From: DASUXY01 sp036377675 | Lineage (GTDB): Bacteria > Bacillota > Bacilli > Bacillales > Amphibacillaceae | Length of the DNA stretch: 64,000 nucleotides | Direction of reading: 5' to 3' | Assembly (NCBI GenBank): GCA_036377675.1 | Contig: DASUXY010000023.1 | Location: 10,818 to 74,817 of the forward strand | Part shown: positions 16,579 to 24,871 of the stretch, one piece after another | How positions within the stretch are numbered: the stretch's first letter is position 1 | Layout: each line of letters starts with the position of its first letter | The notes under the pieces: model-generated | Told to the model about the DNA's origin: nothing | Seen by the model: only the letters and a program-made list of their open reading frames with translations | Databases searched by the model: none | Program-made: the position numbers and the translations under genes

Positions 16579-17733
16579 TTATTCGGTTTGAGATAAGTAT
16601 AGTTCTTGGGCGGCTCGTGTACCTTGACCAAGTTCGATTGATTTACCAATCTTTTGTAAGCCGATTTCTATGAGGCTAATGTACTGTAAGACATCAGCAG
16701 GAAAACAAAATCCTAAATGACCGACGCGGAAAATTTTCCCTTTCAATTGCTTTTGGCCACCGGCTAAGACGAGTTCAAAGTCATCTTTTAACACTTTTCG
16801 TAATTCATCCGCTTCAAAATCATTTGGTTGAATAGACGTTACAGTAGGTGATGCTGATTCATCCGTTGTAAGGAGCGGAATATCCAGTGCTTTAAAAGCT
16901 GCTCGTGTCATTTTCATCATCAATTGATGTCTCTCATAGACGTTTTCGAGTCCTTCTTTTAAAAATAACTGAAGTACTTGATCTAGTCCAAATAATAATG
17001 ATAATGCTGGTGTAAATGGTGTTGAGTTGTCAACAATTTTTGATTGATATTTGTTTAAATCGAGATAAAATCTCGGATGTTTATTTTCTTTAATCGTTTT
17101 CCAAGCACGTTCACTTGCTGCAACAAATGTCAGTCCAGGCGGAAGCATGAATGCTTTTTGGGATCCTGTTACTAATACATCAATGCCCCATTCATCCATC
17201 TTCGTTTCAACAGCACCTACACAAGATACACCGTCAACAACAAAGAGAGCTTCGGATGTTTCATGAACGGCTTTTGCAAGTTGTGGAATCGGGTTTAAAA
17301 TACCGGTAGAAGTTTCACAATATGTGCTATAAACAGCTCGAATGTTTGGATTTTCTTCCATATACTGTTTCACTTGTTCAGGTGAAGCTGCTTTACCCCA
17401 TTCAATATCCATACGGTGAACTTTTGTTCCGTACGTATCACAAATTTGTGCGAAACGGTCGCCAAAAGATCCGGTAACGATGACTAATACTTCATCACCT
17501 GGTTCAACGAGATTGACGACGGCTGTTTCTAATCCTGCGGTTCCACTGCCGGCAATAATGGCGACATCTTGCTTCGTTCCAAACACCTTCTTCAAGTTCG
17601 GTTGGATGCGTTCGAGTAATTGTTCCGTTTCCTCATTACGATGTCCTACCATTGGCTGACTCATCGCCCGTTGTACACTCGGTGGAATCGGGCTTGGACC
17701 AGGAATTCGTAATAGTTGTTGTTCTGTTAACAT
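16579..17733 (-). CDS. class V PLP aminotransferase (serine/alanine-glyoxylate type), serA partner
   Basis: 384 residues, fold-type I. N terminus LLRIPGPSPIPPSVQ, GSGTAGLETAVVNL, VVDGVSCVGA and the PLP Lys in TGSQKAFMLPPG match alanine-glyoxylate/serine-pyruvate aminotransferases. Position immediately upstream of serA suggests it acts as phosphoserine (or serine-pyruvate) aminotransferase in serine formation, replacing a classical serC; this is inference. ATG 17733 follows AAGGAG. No serB-like phosphatase is adjacent. Confidence 0.85.
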   Translation of the reverse strand: MLTEQQLLRIPGPSPIPPSVQRAMSQPMVGHRNEETEQLLERIQPNLKKVFGTKQDVAIIAGSGTAGLETAVVNLVEPGDEVLVIVTGSFGDRFAQICDTYGTKVHRMDIEWGKAASPEQVKQYMEENPNIRAVYSTYCETSTGILNPIPQLAKAVHETSEALFVVDGVSCVGAVETKMDEWGIDVLVTGSQKAFMLPPGLTFVAASERAWKTIKENKHPRFYLDLNKYQSKIVDNSTPFTPALSLLFGLDQVLQLFLKEGLENVYERHQLMMKMTRAAFKALDIPLLTTDESASPTVTSIQPNDFEADELRKVLKDDFELVLAGGQKQLKGKIFRVGHLGFCFPADVLQYISLIEIGLQKIGKSIELGQGTRAAQELYLSQTE

Positions 17734-17934
17734 GATTGTTTTCTCCTTCCTCGTAGTAAAATAAATATGTGATTCATGATTCTTTTTAATATTGAAGTCT
17801 TCCGAAAAAAGTAAACAAAGTTATTTGTTAGGGACTTCACAAATTAAATTATACGTCATTTTTGTAACATTTTGTAGTATCGTTTTTAAGATTTATTCAG
17901 TTGATGCGTTTATTTTAAACATGTGGAACGTTTT

Positions 17935-19158
17935 TTAAACATACCAAGAACGAACTTTTTCATCAGTTGGTAATAAATAGGTCACCATCCCTAGTAGGGG
18001 AAGCAGTGATACACCAATCATTGTTGGCGTAAGTCCGAATTGGTCAATGAACGTTCCTAGTGCGACTGAACCGATGGCGCCCATACCAAAAGCTAAACCA
18101 ACAATTAATCCAGACATCGTGCCAATTTTACCAGGAACAAGTTCTTGGGCATAGACGACAGATACCGAAAAACTAGCCATTAAAAGAAAGCCGATGAGAG
18201 CAAGGAAAATCATTGCCCCGATCGCTCCTATGTACGGTAAAGCTAGGGCGAGCGGTGCGGGAATGAGAAAAGATAAAAAAATGACTGTCCGTTTTCCGAA
18301 CCGATCGGCTAAAGGTCCACCAAAAAAAGTTCCTGCAGCTCCCATGAATAAAAATAGAAAAATATACATTTGTGCTTGAGCAATCGATAACTCATACGTG
18401 TCAATGGCGTAAAAGGCATAGAAGTTAGAAATAGCACTAATATACCATGAACGCGCAAAAACGAGAAAGACGAGTATCGTAATCGCCCACTTAATGGACG
18501 TTGACATCTTGTGATCACGCTGTTGAGTTGCCAACGTATTATGTAGAGCGATTTCGGGCAACTGCTTTTTATACCACTTAGCAATGTACAGCAAAAAAAC
18601 GACGGCAAGACTAGCAATAAACGTAAACCAAATGGCTCCGAATTGTCCTAAAGGAACTAAAATTAAAGCGGTAATGACAGGGGCGAGTGCTTGCCCTGTA
18701 TTGCCACCAACTTGGAAAATGGACTGTGATAAACCACGTTTCGGACCTGCTGCAAGAAAGGCAACACGTGATCCTTCAGGATGAAAAATGGCTGATCCTA
18801 GTCCGATAAATAAGACGCTAATAAGAATAGTCGCAAAGTTAGGAGCAAAGGCGAGCCCTAGCATCCCGAACATACTGCTTGTTAAACCTAAAGGTAGTGC
18901 ATAAGGCATTGGGCGTTGATCTGTATACATGCCGACGACGGGCTGCATCACGGAAGAAACCATATTCAGTGTAAAAGCGATTAGTCCGAGTTGTGTAAAG
19001 GATAGCCCTAATGAACGTTCCAAAATCGGAAACATTGCTGGAATAACTGCTTGTAGAGAGTCATTTAGCAAATGACAAATACCAATAATAAATAAAATGG
19101 AGTATACGGGTCGTCCATCCTGATTTACAGACGTATTCCTTTGTAAAGACTTCTCCAT
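17935..19158 (-). CDS. fsr: MFS transporter, fosmidomycin-resistance (Fsr) type
   Basis: 407 residues, about 12 membrane segments. ICHLLNDSLQAVIPAMFP at the N terminus, FIGLGSAIFHPEGSRVA and QVGGNTGQALAPV are characteristic of the Fsr subfamily. The E. coli member exports fosmidomycin; the natural substrate here is unknown. ATG 19158 follows AAAGGGG. It is monocistronic on the minus strand, downstream of the YjcZ gene cluster. Confidence 0.83.
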   Translation of the reverse strand: MEKSLQRNTSVNQDGRPVYSILFIIGICHLLNDSLQAVIPAMFPILERSLGLSFTQLGLIAFTLNMVSSVMQPVVGMYTDQRPMPYALPLGLTSSMFGMLGLAFAPNFATILISVLFIGLGSAIFHPEGSRVAFLAAGPKRGLSQSIFQVGGNTGQALAPVITALILVPLGQFGAIWFTFIASLAVVFLLYIAKWYKKQLPEIALHNTLATQQRDHKMSTSIKWAITILVFLVFARSWYISAISNFYAFYAIDTYELSIAQAQMYIFLFLFMGAAGTFFGGPLADRFGKRTVIFLSFLIPAPLALALPYIGAIGAMIFLALIGFLLMASFSVSVVYAQELVPGKIGTMSGLIVGLAFGMGAIGSVALGTFIDQFGLTPTMIGVSLLPLLGMVTYLLPTDEKVRSWYV

Positions 19159-19312
19159 AGTAGCCCCTTTCTTTAAATGTATCGACGATGAAGCAGCACG
19201 AATATTTATTCATTCCTATAGTCGATTTCAAAGCATATTATGTTAGCATTATAGCGTATTGGGAAAAATTTAGAAAGGGATGCGGTCTAATTATTTTATC
19301 ATTTCATTATAT

Positions 19313-19352
19313 AAAAAAACGGTCACTTGTTCATCTTTACCAAGCGACCGTT
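19313..19352 (-). terminator. terminator of the YjcZ pair 1 operon
   Basis: On the minus strand AACGGTCGCTTG/CAAGTGACCGTT (one G-T pair) is followed by a T-run (19311-19318). Confidence 0.8.
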
Positions 19353-19371
19353 ACCGTCTTCTACATGTTAT

Positions 19372-19518
19372 TTAAAACCAAGCTGCACCAACGATGATCA
19401 GCAAGATAAATAGGACGACAATCAAGGCGAATCCGCCACCATATCCTTTCCCGCAATATGAACCATATCCATAACCGTAATCGTGACCATAACTACATTT
19501 ACCATAACCATAACCCAT
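19372..19518 (-). CDS. YjcZ family spore mini-protein (pair 1, long member)
   Basis: 48 residues: a Gly/Tyr-rich N-terminal half (MGYGYGKCSYGHDYGYGYG) and the conserved hydrophobic tail GGGFALIVVLFILLIIVGAAWF. This tail defines the YjcZ/sporulation mini-protein family, single-pass proteins of the Bacillus spore or forespore envelope. The Tyr/Gly/His/Cys-rich half may bind metal or crosslink; that is inference. AGGAGG lies about eight bases before the ATG. It lies 26 bases after the short member at 19545-19652 and is presumably co-transcribed with it. Confidence 0.85.
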   Translation of the reverse strand: MGYGYGKCSYGHDYGYGYGSYCGKGYGGGFALIVVLFILLIIVGAAWF

Positions 19519-19544
19519 TATAAATCCTCCTTTCTTAATTTATT

Positions 19545-19652
19545 TTAGAACCAACCGACATAAGCGGTCCCTACAATAATTAACAAGATAAATAATACGA
19601 CAATTAATGCGAAACCACCGCCATATCCTCCGTAAGCACCAGAATCACTCAT
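19545..19652 (-). CDS. YjcZ family spore mini-protein (pair 1, short member)
   Basis: 35 residues beginning MSDSGAYGGYGGGFALIVV and ending GTAYVGWF. It is a near-canonical YjcZ family protein: short Gly/Tyr head and a single membrane segment. GGAGGTG lies just before the start. Upstream, 19685-19693 on the minus strand reads CATATATTA, a candidate sigma-K -10 box. It is the first gene of a two-gene unit. Confidence 0.88.
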   Translation of the reverse strand: MSDSGAYGGYGGGFALIVVLFILLIIVGTAYVGWF

Positions 19653-20005
19653 ACATTGAACACCTCCACACGTACATTTGTTATTAATATATGTTAGTCA
19701 GGTAATCGGTGATAAGGACACGATCCCATCTTCCGCGTTTTAGGCGCAAAAGTTTATCATCATTACTAGCAATGATGTTGCAAACGTAAAATCCTTTATA
19801 CAGTAAAGATGCTAGTCCGTCTATCGCTTTATTTGGCTAGCATCTTTATAGGTGAAGATGATCAATATGAAATGATGAACGATGTTGTAGCAAACAATAA
19901 ATATTTTCTGGAAAATTTCCAATCAATATTTACTATCGTAATTTGCATGAATCATTTATCATCCGTCAAGTATATCTGTCGTTTCCGAATGGCTTCACTT
20001 AGTAC
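19653..20005. other. intergenic region between the two YjcZ gene pairs
   Basis: It contains the candidate sigma-K box of pair 1 (19685-19693, minus strand) and a 12-base inverted repeat TAAAGATGCTAG/CTAGCATCTTTA at 19804-19848 that probably ends the transcript of pair 2. A plus-strand open frame across it (19809-20009) has no ribosome binding site and I do not count it as a gene. Confidence 0.5.
19685..19693 (-). promoter_or_regulatory. candidate sigma-K -10 box for YjcZ pair 1
   Basis: CATATATTA fits CATAnnnTA, with an AC 15 bases upstream. The same sequence context (ACATATRTTAAT) occurs before pair 2. Confidence 0.55.
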
Positions 20006-20176
20006 TTAGTAGGCGAAGCAAATAGCACCAATAACGATCAATAGAATGAACAAGACAACGATTAGTGCAAATCCATTTCCGTAATGAGAACCACCACACT
20101 TATAACCTGCTCCATGTTGTCCCCCATAACCGTATCCTCCGTGACAGTATCCACCTCTTCCAAAACCAAATCCCAT
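20006..20176 (-). CDS. YjcZ family spore mini-protein (pair 2, long member)
   Basis: 56 residues: Gly/Tyr/His/Cys-rich head (MGFGFGRGGYCHGGYGYGG) and the conserved tail GNGFALIVVLFILLIVIGAICFAY. AGGAGG precedes the start. It follows the short member of pair 2 by 23 bases, mirroring the layout of pair 1, so the two pairs look like a tandem duplication. Confidence 0.85.
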   Translation of the reverse strand: MGFGFGRGGYCHGGYGYGGQHGAGYKCGGSHYGNGFALIVVLFILLIVIGAICFAY

Positions 20177-20199
20177 TTTAATTCCTCCTTAGACTTTGA

Positions 20200-20304
20200 C
20201 TAGTATCCGACATAGGATGTACCTATGACGATGAGTAGGATAAACAGAACGACAATTAATGCGAATCCATTACCATATCCATATCCACCAGAAGCTCCAC
20301 TCAT
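20200..20304 (-). CDS. YjcZ family spore mini-protein (pair 2, short member)
   Basis: 34 residues, MSGASGGYGYGNGFALIVV to GTSYVGY. Canonical YjcZ type with one membrane span. AGGAGGTG lies upstream, and CATATGTTA (20334-20342, minus strand) is a candidate sigma-K -10 box. It is the first gene of the second pair. Confidence 0.87.
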   Translation of the reverse strand: MSGASGGYGYGNGFALIVVLFILLIVIGTSYVGY

Positions 20305-20333
20305 GTGAACGACACCTCCTATCTCTTTACCAT

Positions 20334-20342
20334 TAACATATG
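20334..20342 (-). promoter_or_regulatory. candidate sigma-K -10 box for YjcZ pair 2
   Basis: CATATGTTA matches CATAnnnTA, and an AC occurs 17 bases upstream. Together with the pair 1 box this supports mother-cell expression late in sporulation. Confidence 0.55.
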
Positions 20343-20606
20343 TAAGATGCATCTGTTTTGTTTGGATAAATAACTATACAAATATTTGATTAGGCAGTAG
20401 TCTAATCTAACGTTTTGAAAAGTTCATTAGACCGTTTACGTTTGATGAAAAAAGTGAACGATATGAAAACGGCATGAGGCACAATCAATGACCGCTTGAT
20501 TCAGGTAGTGAAACATCATCAGCCTTTCATCTAATGGATCTGTCCTTTACGTGAAATGGCCATTGTACATATACTGTCGTATGGCTCATTTTATGGGGGT
20601 GAAAAA

Positions 20607-20882
20607 ATGACGGTTGGATATTATCACAATTTATGCCAACGTTATCGAGGAAGGGCTGTTGAAATAAAAACGAGTGACGGAAGATCGCATCGGGGAATTA
20701 TTCAGCGTGTAGATCGTCGCCACGTATATATGCAGCCTCTTGGTAGTCGGGGCATAGGTGGTTATGGATCTGGTTATTATGCGGGTGGTGGTTACCACTC
20801 ATTTAGACGACGTGGATTTGGCTTTGGAATAGCACTGGGGACGATAATAGGCTTGACTTTGCTTCCATTCTTTTTTTGGTAA
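20607..20882 (+). CDS. small Sm-like, Gly-rich protein with hydrophobic C terminus
   Basis: 91 residues from ATG 20607, five bases after GGGGGTG; the open frame starts 17 codons earlier without a site. Residues about 12-45 (GRAVEIKTSDGRSHRGIIQRVDRRHVYMQPL) have the alternating beta-strand pattern of Sm/LSm or YlxQ-like barrels. A Gly/Tyr-rich linker, an RRR patch and the hydrophobic end GIALGTIIGLTLLPFFFW follow. I do not know a named family. Its place beside the YjcZ cluster and shared Gly/Tyr richness suggest a spore coat or membrane protein. CATATACTG upstream is close to a sigma-K box. Confidence 0.7.
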   Translation: MTVGYYHNLCQRYRGRAVEIKTSDGRSHRGIIQRVDRRHVYMQPLGSRGIGGYGSGYYAGGGYHSFRRRGFGFGIALGTIIGLTLLPFFFW

Positions 20883-20937
20883 ATAAAAATACTTGAAAGA
20901 TGGCTAAAAAATAAACAGGTATCTCATGAAGTGAACG

Positions 20938-20990
20938 GACTGACTCAATTAGCGAATTAAACCGTTGGTCAGTCCTTATTTATTTTGAGG
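20938..20990 (+). terminator. Rho-independent terminator
   Basis: GGACTGAC/GTCAGTCC stem with a T/A-rich tail (TTATTTATTTT), downstream of the Sm-like gene. Confidence 0.65.
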
Positions 20991-21082
20991 TTGCTTGAAT
21001 AGATGTACAGCTCTATTTAAGCGGTTTATGTTTTAGTACGATGAGCGTATCGAATTACCAGCTTAATGTAAATTAGGGCAAC

Positions 21083-21871
21083 TTATAATGATTCGTTAAT
21101 TTGGGCAATTTGTTGAGACGGTAATTTTAGCACGTCTACAAAAGGTAAATCAGTCGATAACATATATTGATTGACTAGATAATAGCCGATACAATAGCCA
21201 AGCATGCGAGGGTACAAATGCAGACCGTATAAAATCGTTTGATGTTTGGGGTGGGATTGTGGAAGTTGTCTATTCGGCAAGATGATCTTTTTCCATTTCC
21301 GTTCCAATTGATTCGTTGAATAATAAGATGTCCAGGGGGCGGTATATGATTTACCGAACCGTTTATAAACCGCGTATTCCGCTAAACCTTCAAGGATGAT
21401 CGTGTCGATTAACGTATAGTCTGCTTCGTCTTTTTCATCATTAGCTAACCGACAAACGTGATTGTATTCATGTGTAAACAGTGCTCTTATTTCTTGTTCA
21501 TCATGACCAGCAGATAGAAACAAAAATAATTTATCACGAAAAGCAAGACCCGACTTTCCATTATGTTCTCGTTTCAATTGTCGGTTGAATGGATCAGCGG
21601 GTAAAATAAAAATAGGAATATCAGGCCCTTTCCACTTATTCCTGAGAAGCTTTTCTTCTTGCTGTATGACTGTCCACACATTCTTTTCTTCTAAATTTTT
21701 CACGAGCCAGTCACTCTTTTCATAAGGTCGATGATACATGCCATGAGTAATTAAGTGTTGCTGGATGTCAGTCACTGATACGCCGGAAAAGTATTTTGTA
21801 AGCTTTCTACATATTTCAATCGGCTGATGATAACTCGTTCGTAACCAGTCATTTGTAGCAATCACACTCAT
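21083..21871 (-). CDS. yjaZ: DUF2268 (YjaZ-like) putative zinc protease
   Basis: 262 residues. The zinc-protease motif HEYNH (HExxH) is followed by LIDTIILEGLAEYAVYKRFG, whose Glu could be the third ligand, as in the DUF2268/YjaZ family of Bacillus. There is no signal peptide, so it is probably cytoplasmic. Substrate unknown. ATG 21871 follows GAGGTG. It is monocistronic. Confidence 0.78.
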   Translation of the reverse strand: MSVIATNDWLRTSYHQPIEICRKLTKYFSGVSVTDIQQHLITHGMYHRPYEKSDWLVKNLEEKNVWTVIQQEEKLLRNKWKGPDIPIFILPADPFNRQLKREHNGKSGLAFRDKLFLFLSAGHDEQEIRALFTHEYNHVCRLANDEKDEADYTLIDTIILEGLAEYAVYKRFGKSYTAPWTSYYSTNQLERKWKKIILPNRQLPQSHPKHQTILYGLHLYPRMLGYCIGYYLVNQYMLSTDLPFVDVLKLPSQQIAQINESL

Positions 21872-22022
21872 ATTTACACCTCACGTATATGTCGTATCTT
21901 ATATTGTATGTTCTTTAATGAAAATGTTTATGAAAAAAGCGCAAAAATGTAGGACATCTAACCTGTTCAGAAAATGTTACGTTGAATACGATATAACAGG
22001 ATTAAATAAGGGAGGTGGTATA

Positions 22023-22247
22023 ATGTTTCCTGGTAGACCGAGACGCCCTTTTCCGCCATCGTATCGACCGATGCCACCCCGAAGATTGCCGCATGGCGGA
22101 AGTCAATCGCCCACATCGAATTTAATGTCGATGTTTCAAACATCTGAGGGAAAAATGGATTTTGAAAAAATAACGGTGGCTGCTCAGCAAATGAACAAAT
22201 TGTATCAAGAGTTCAGCCCGATAATTTCTAATTTCCTGAAGAGGTAG
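22023..22247 (+). CDS. yppG: YppG-like small spore protein
   Basis: 74 residues from ATG 22023, preceded by GGGAGGTGG; the longer open frame lacks a site. The head is Pro/Arg-rich (FPGRPRRPFPPSYRPMPPRR) and the tail has SMFQTSEGKMDFEKI, the conserved YppG signature in Bacillaceae. YppG is a small conserved protein of unknown role, associated with spores. It opens the region of coat-like genes. Confidence 0.75.
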   Translation: MFPGRPRRPFPPSYRPMPPRRLPHGGSQSPTSNLMSMFQTSEGKMDFEKITVAAQQMNKLYQEFSPIISNFLKR

Positions 22248-22440
22248 AATGAATTCAATGGATAGGCAAGGGGATGGCCAGTAAGTAAAATATATGAGTA
22301 AATCAATTAAAAACAATCAATCTGCTACAAGGGATTTAGAAAAAATATCTTATGTTTAATCGAAGAGAAGACATGTCTAAATGACCTAATATGAATGAGA
22401 ATGAGAGATACATCGATTAAAAGATTAACTTCCATTTATT

Positions 22441-22486
22441 AAAAAGCCGGTGTCCCTTTTGTCAGGATGACGACCGGCTTTTTTTA
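22441..22486. terminator. bidirectional terminator
   Basis: AAAAAGCCGGT/ACCGGCTTTTT with flanking A and T runs, between convergent yppG and the Hsp20-like gene. Confidence 0.88.
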
Positions 22487-22516
22487 TTAATCATTATTTC
22501 GTTCATTGCCCCAGCA

Positions 22517-22972
22517 TTATTCATCGATATCGATCAAGTTTCGTTTAGGATTTTGTTTAGGGATGATCACTTTAAGCGTACCATTAGTGTAAGTAGCTGT
22601 AATGTCATCTTTGGAAGCTGAAAATGGTAAAGTAATCCACCGCTCCATTCTCTGAAAGGATTGTTCTTTCGTTTTATCTTTTGTTACATCATTTGCTGCT
22701 TCCCATGTAGCTGTTTCTTGTGCGGCAATTCTTAAATGATTGTCGATGATTTCCAACTCTATTTGGTCACGTGGAACCCCTGGTAATTCAGCGTAAACGA
22801 TGATTTCTGATTCGGTTTCATCGAGATCGACCCAAAATGGTTTTAACTTAAAAAAAGAATTGACTTGTTTAAATGAATGATTGAAAAAGGAATCCATTTG
22901 CTTCATTAAGTCGCGGAATGGTGACATATCGATATCGAATGGGTACCGCTGATTTTTCCGATCGGAACTCAC
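22517..22972 (-). CDS. Hsp20/alpha-crystallin family protein (CotM-like)
   Basis: 151 residues from GTG 22972-22970, which follows GAGGTG by six bases; the open frame extends 79 codons upstream without coding signs. The alpha-crystallin domain spans about 47-145 (VDLDETESEIIVYAELPGV, IELEIIDNHLRIAA, TYTNGTLKVIIPK). Small heat-shock relatives such as CotM and CotP sit in the Bacillus spore coat. A candidate sigma-K box (CATACGTTA at 23013-23005, minus strand) lies about 33 bases upstream. It is divergent from a GerP-like gene, suggesting a shared coat-assembly role. Confidence 0.82.
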   Translation of the reverse strand: MSSDRKNQRYPFDIDMSPFRDLMKQMDSFFNHSFKQVNSFFKLKPFWVDLDETESEIIVYAELPGVPRDQIELEIIDNHLRIAAQETATWEAANDVTKDKTKEQSFQRMERWITLPFSASKDDITATYTNGTLKVIIPKQNPKRNLIDIDE

Positions 22973-23004
22973 TCTTTTCACCTCTTTAACTAATGTTATA
23001 GTAC

Positions 23005-23013
23005 TAACGTATG
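23005..23013 (-). promoter_or_regulatory. candidate sigma-K -10 box for the Hsp20-like gene
   Basis: CATACGTTA on the minus strand fits CATAnnnTA; AC occurs 15 bases further upstream (23030-23029). Confidence 0.5.
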
Positions 23014-23225
23014 CCAAAAAAATAAAGAGTAGTGGGCATCCGTTGATCGCTTCATATGGTTGTAATTGCGTAATGATGTAGTAACGCGTGAACAAGTGGT
23101 AGAGTGAATTCGTATGAAAGTTGGATCGTGTCTGAGTGGGTGTACAAGTGAGGGAAGTGTATTTGTACGCACAGAGCTCTGCGTATAAAAAACTATCGCA
23201 TGTACGCACGATTCATTGCCATTGG

Positions 23226-23234
23226 CATAATGTA
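23226..23234 (+). promoter_or_regulatory. candidate sigma-K -10 box for the GerPA/F-like gene
   Basis: CATAATGTA fits CATAnnnTA, with AC at 23208-23209 giving 16 bases spacing, and it lies 37 bases before the start codon. Confidence 0.55.
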
Positions 23235-23270
23235 AATTAAAGTCCTTCTTTATAAGGGAGTTGAAAAGAG

Positions 23271-23537
23271 ATGTCTAGTTTTGTGGATACGGATGGATTA
23301 GTAATCAATGTATTTGGTGGTATAAAGGTAAATGCCATGGAAAATACAGCCTCACTCAATTATGGACGCTTAACATTAACAAATTTTCATAGCCAAAATA
23401 AATCGAATGTAATTGGGCAAACGTTTGGAGACCTTGATTTTATTAATCAAACTCCGGTAGGTTCGCCACTCCTTGATAATGATGTGTTTGATGATCCCCA
23501 AAAATCTTTACAAAGTGGTGCTGGCGTGCAAGATTAA
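23271..23537 (+). CDS. GerPA/GerPF-like spore protein
   Basis: 88 residues. The segment GGIKVNAMENTASLNYGRLTL recalls the core of the small GerP proteins (typically IKVxSI...G.VxxGD). The C terminus is acidic and Gln/Ser-rich. GerP proteins help germinants cross the spore coat. It is divergent enough that assignment to a specific GerP letter is not possible. GGGAGTTG precedes the ATG and a sigma-K-like box lies 37 bases upstream. Confidence 0.6.
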   Translation: MSSFVDTDGLVINVFGGIKVNAMENTASLNYGRLTLTNFHSQNKSNVIGQTFGDLDFINQTPVGSPLLDNDVFDDPQKSLQSGAGVQD

Positions 23538-23573
23538 TTTCAAAACATGAATATTTACACTAGCTGAGTAGTG

Positions 23574-24662
23574 CTAAGCATCTTTGTTACACAACGGAAG
23601 CAACAGATAGTCCAAAAAAATATGTTTTTGATACGTTGTAAAATCATCGATTAATCGGGCACATAAAAATCCTACTTCATCTGGATTTAGTTTTACGAAT
23701 AACGACTCATTCGCGTAATCGGCTGTTTCACTTGTGAATAGCTTATGCATATGTTTCACATATTCGTTATATGGATTTGTTTGTGGAGTCAATTCATTTA
23801 CAAAGGCATCGTGTAATGCAGTTATTACATCTGGAAACTCATTCATCTGATTATATGAAGGTGGGAGTTCATCGAGTTGAACTCCATTTTTAATCGCTGT
23901 TAAATATTGGTCTGATGTGACTCCTTTTTGTGGATGATGTACATGGATCGTAAAGTGCTTGGGGGAAATGTGTTGTTTCTTTTGCTGAGCGTTGAGAAAA
24001 TGTGGTAAAAGAAAGTGGATGAGATAAATAATAATGAATAATGTTTTTGCACATAACTCTATATGATTAGCCACAGTGATACAAATATGGTGATCGAGTT
24101 TTGAGACAGAAGGATCAAAGGTAGGCATGGGTATATCGTTTAAGAGACGTAAGATGTCTGTATAAAAATCATTGAAAGCCTCATTTGAGTTCCACGTTTT
24201 TTTGGTGATGGTCCACACTGTTTTCAACACGTTTTGTTTGCTCGCTAGCGCTTGAAAAAAGTGGGGCACTTGATCGATGGCTAATAATGTTTGTATTTCT
24301 TCATAGATGTTTTTCGTTTCCTTGCTAGCTTCTTGTGGGGAAACTTTTTTTAGTTGTTTTTGTTGATTGTTTTCTTTTTCAGTGACCCCGATTCCTACTG
24401 TACCGTGTTCTTCAATTTCGTTGATTTGTAGATCCTTAATAATCAAGCGATGGGTCCCGCGGAGATCATTCTTAGCTTCTTCAAGCAATTGGCCCAATTG
24501 TAGCGTTCCTTTTACTTTTTCGATATTTATCTTTTGAATATGGTACTCATATATGTTTGTTTCGGATACGTAATGGAGGAGCTGATGGATATAGTAATGC
24601 AAATCTTGAATATGTTGATATAGGTTATTGACATTAAGTTGTTCGTATTTGCGATGATGCAT
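23574..24662 (-). CDS. GerPC-like protein with a long C-terminal extension
   Basis: 362 residues, against about 205 for canonical GerPC. The N terminus (LYQHIQDLHYYIHQLLHYV helix, then YHIQKINIEKVKGTLQLG) matches GerPC. A second GerP-type segment follows (LIIKDLQINEIEEHGTVGIG, about 85-105). Residues from about 120 on (HICITVANHIELCAKTLFIIIYL and others) have no recognised homology and include a hydrophobic helix near 210-230. It is preceded by GGTGGTG. It is downstream of the GerPB-like gene on the same strand (209-base gap). Probable role: spore coat permeability to germinants. Confidence 0.6.
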   Translation of the reverse strand: MHHRKYEQLNVNNLYQHIQDLHYYIHQLLHYVSETNIYEYHIQKINIEKVKGTLQLGQLLEEAKNDLRGTHRLIIKDLQINEIEEHGTVGIGVTEKENNQQKQLKKVSPQEASKETKNIYEEIQTLLAIDQVPHFFQALASKQNVLKTVWTITKKTWNSNEAFNDFYTDILRLLNDIPMPTFDPSVSKLDHHICITVANHIELCAKTLFIIIYLIHFLLPHFLNAQQKKQHISPKHFTIHVHHPQKGVTSDQYLTAIKNGVQLDELPPSYNQMNEFPDVITALHDAFVNELTPQTNPYNEYVKHMHKLFTSETADYANESLFVKLNPDEVGFLCARLIDDFTTYQKHIFLDYLLLPLCNKDA

Positions 24663-24871
24663 TGAACCACACCACCTTCAAGTGAAAATGTCAAGTTTGG
24701 TTGTTACACAAACTGCTTTATATGTATTCAAACAGATCTGTTGATATGTATCGTAATCAAAATGGATTCATTGCTCTAAGGGGAGGATCATTTGTACATA
24801 CTGAACGAATGAGAACAGTAAAAATTAATTCTTTTTTCAAGAGGGGGAAAGGAAAAATCCCCCACTACAAC

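Noticed and set aside
19809..20009. 66-codon plus-strand frame between the YjcZ pairs
   Set aside because: No ribosome binding site, and it overlaps the inverted repeat and the 3' end of a clear minus-strand YjcZ gene.
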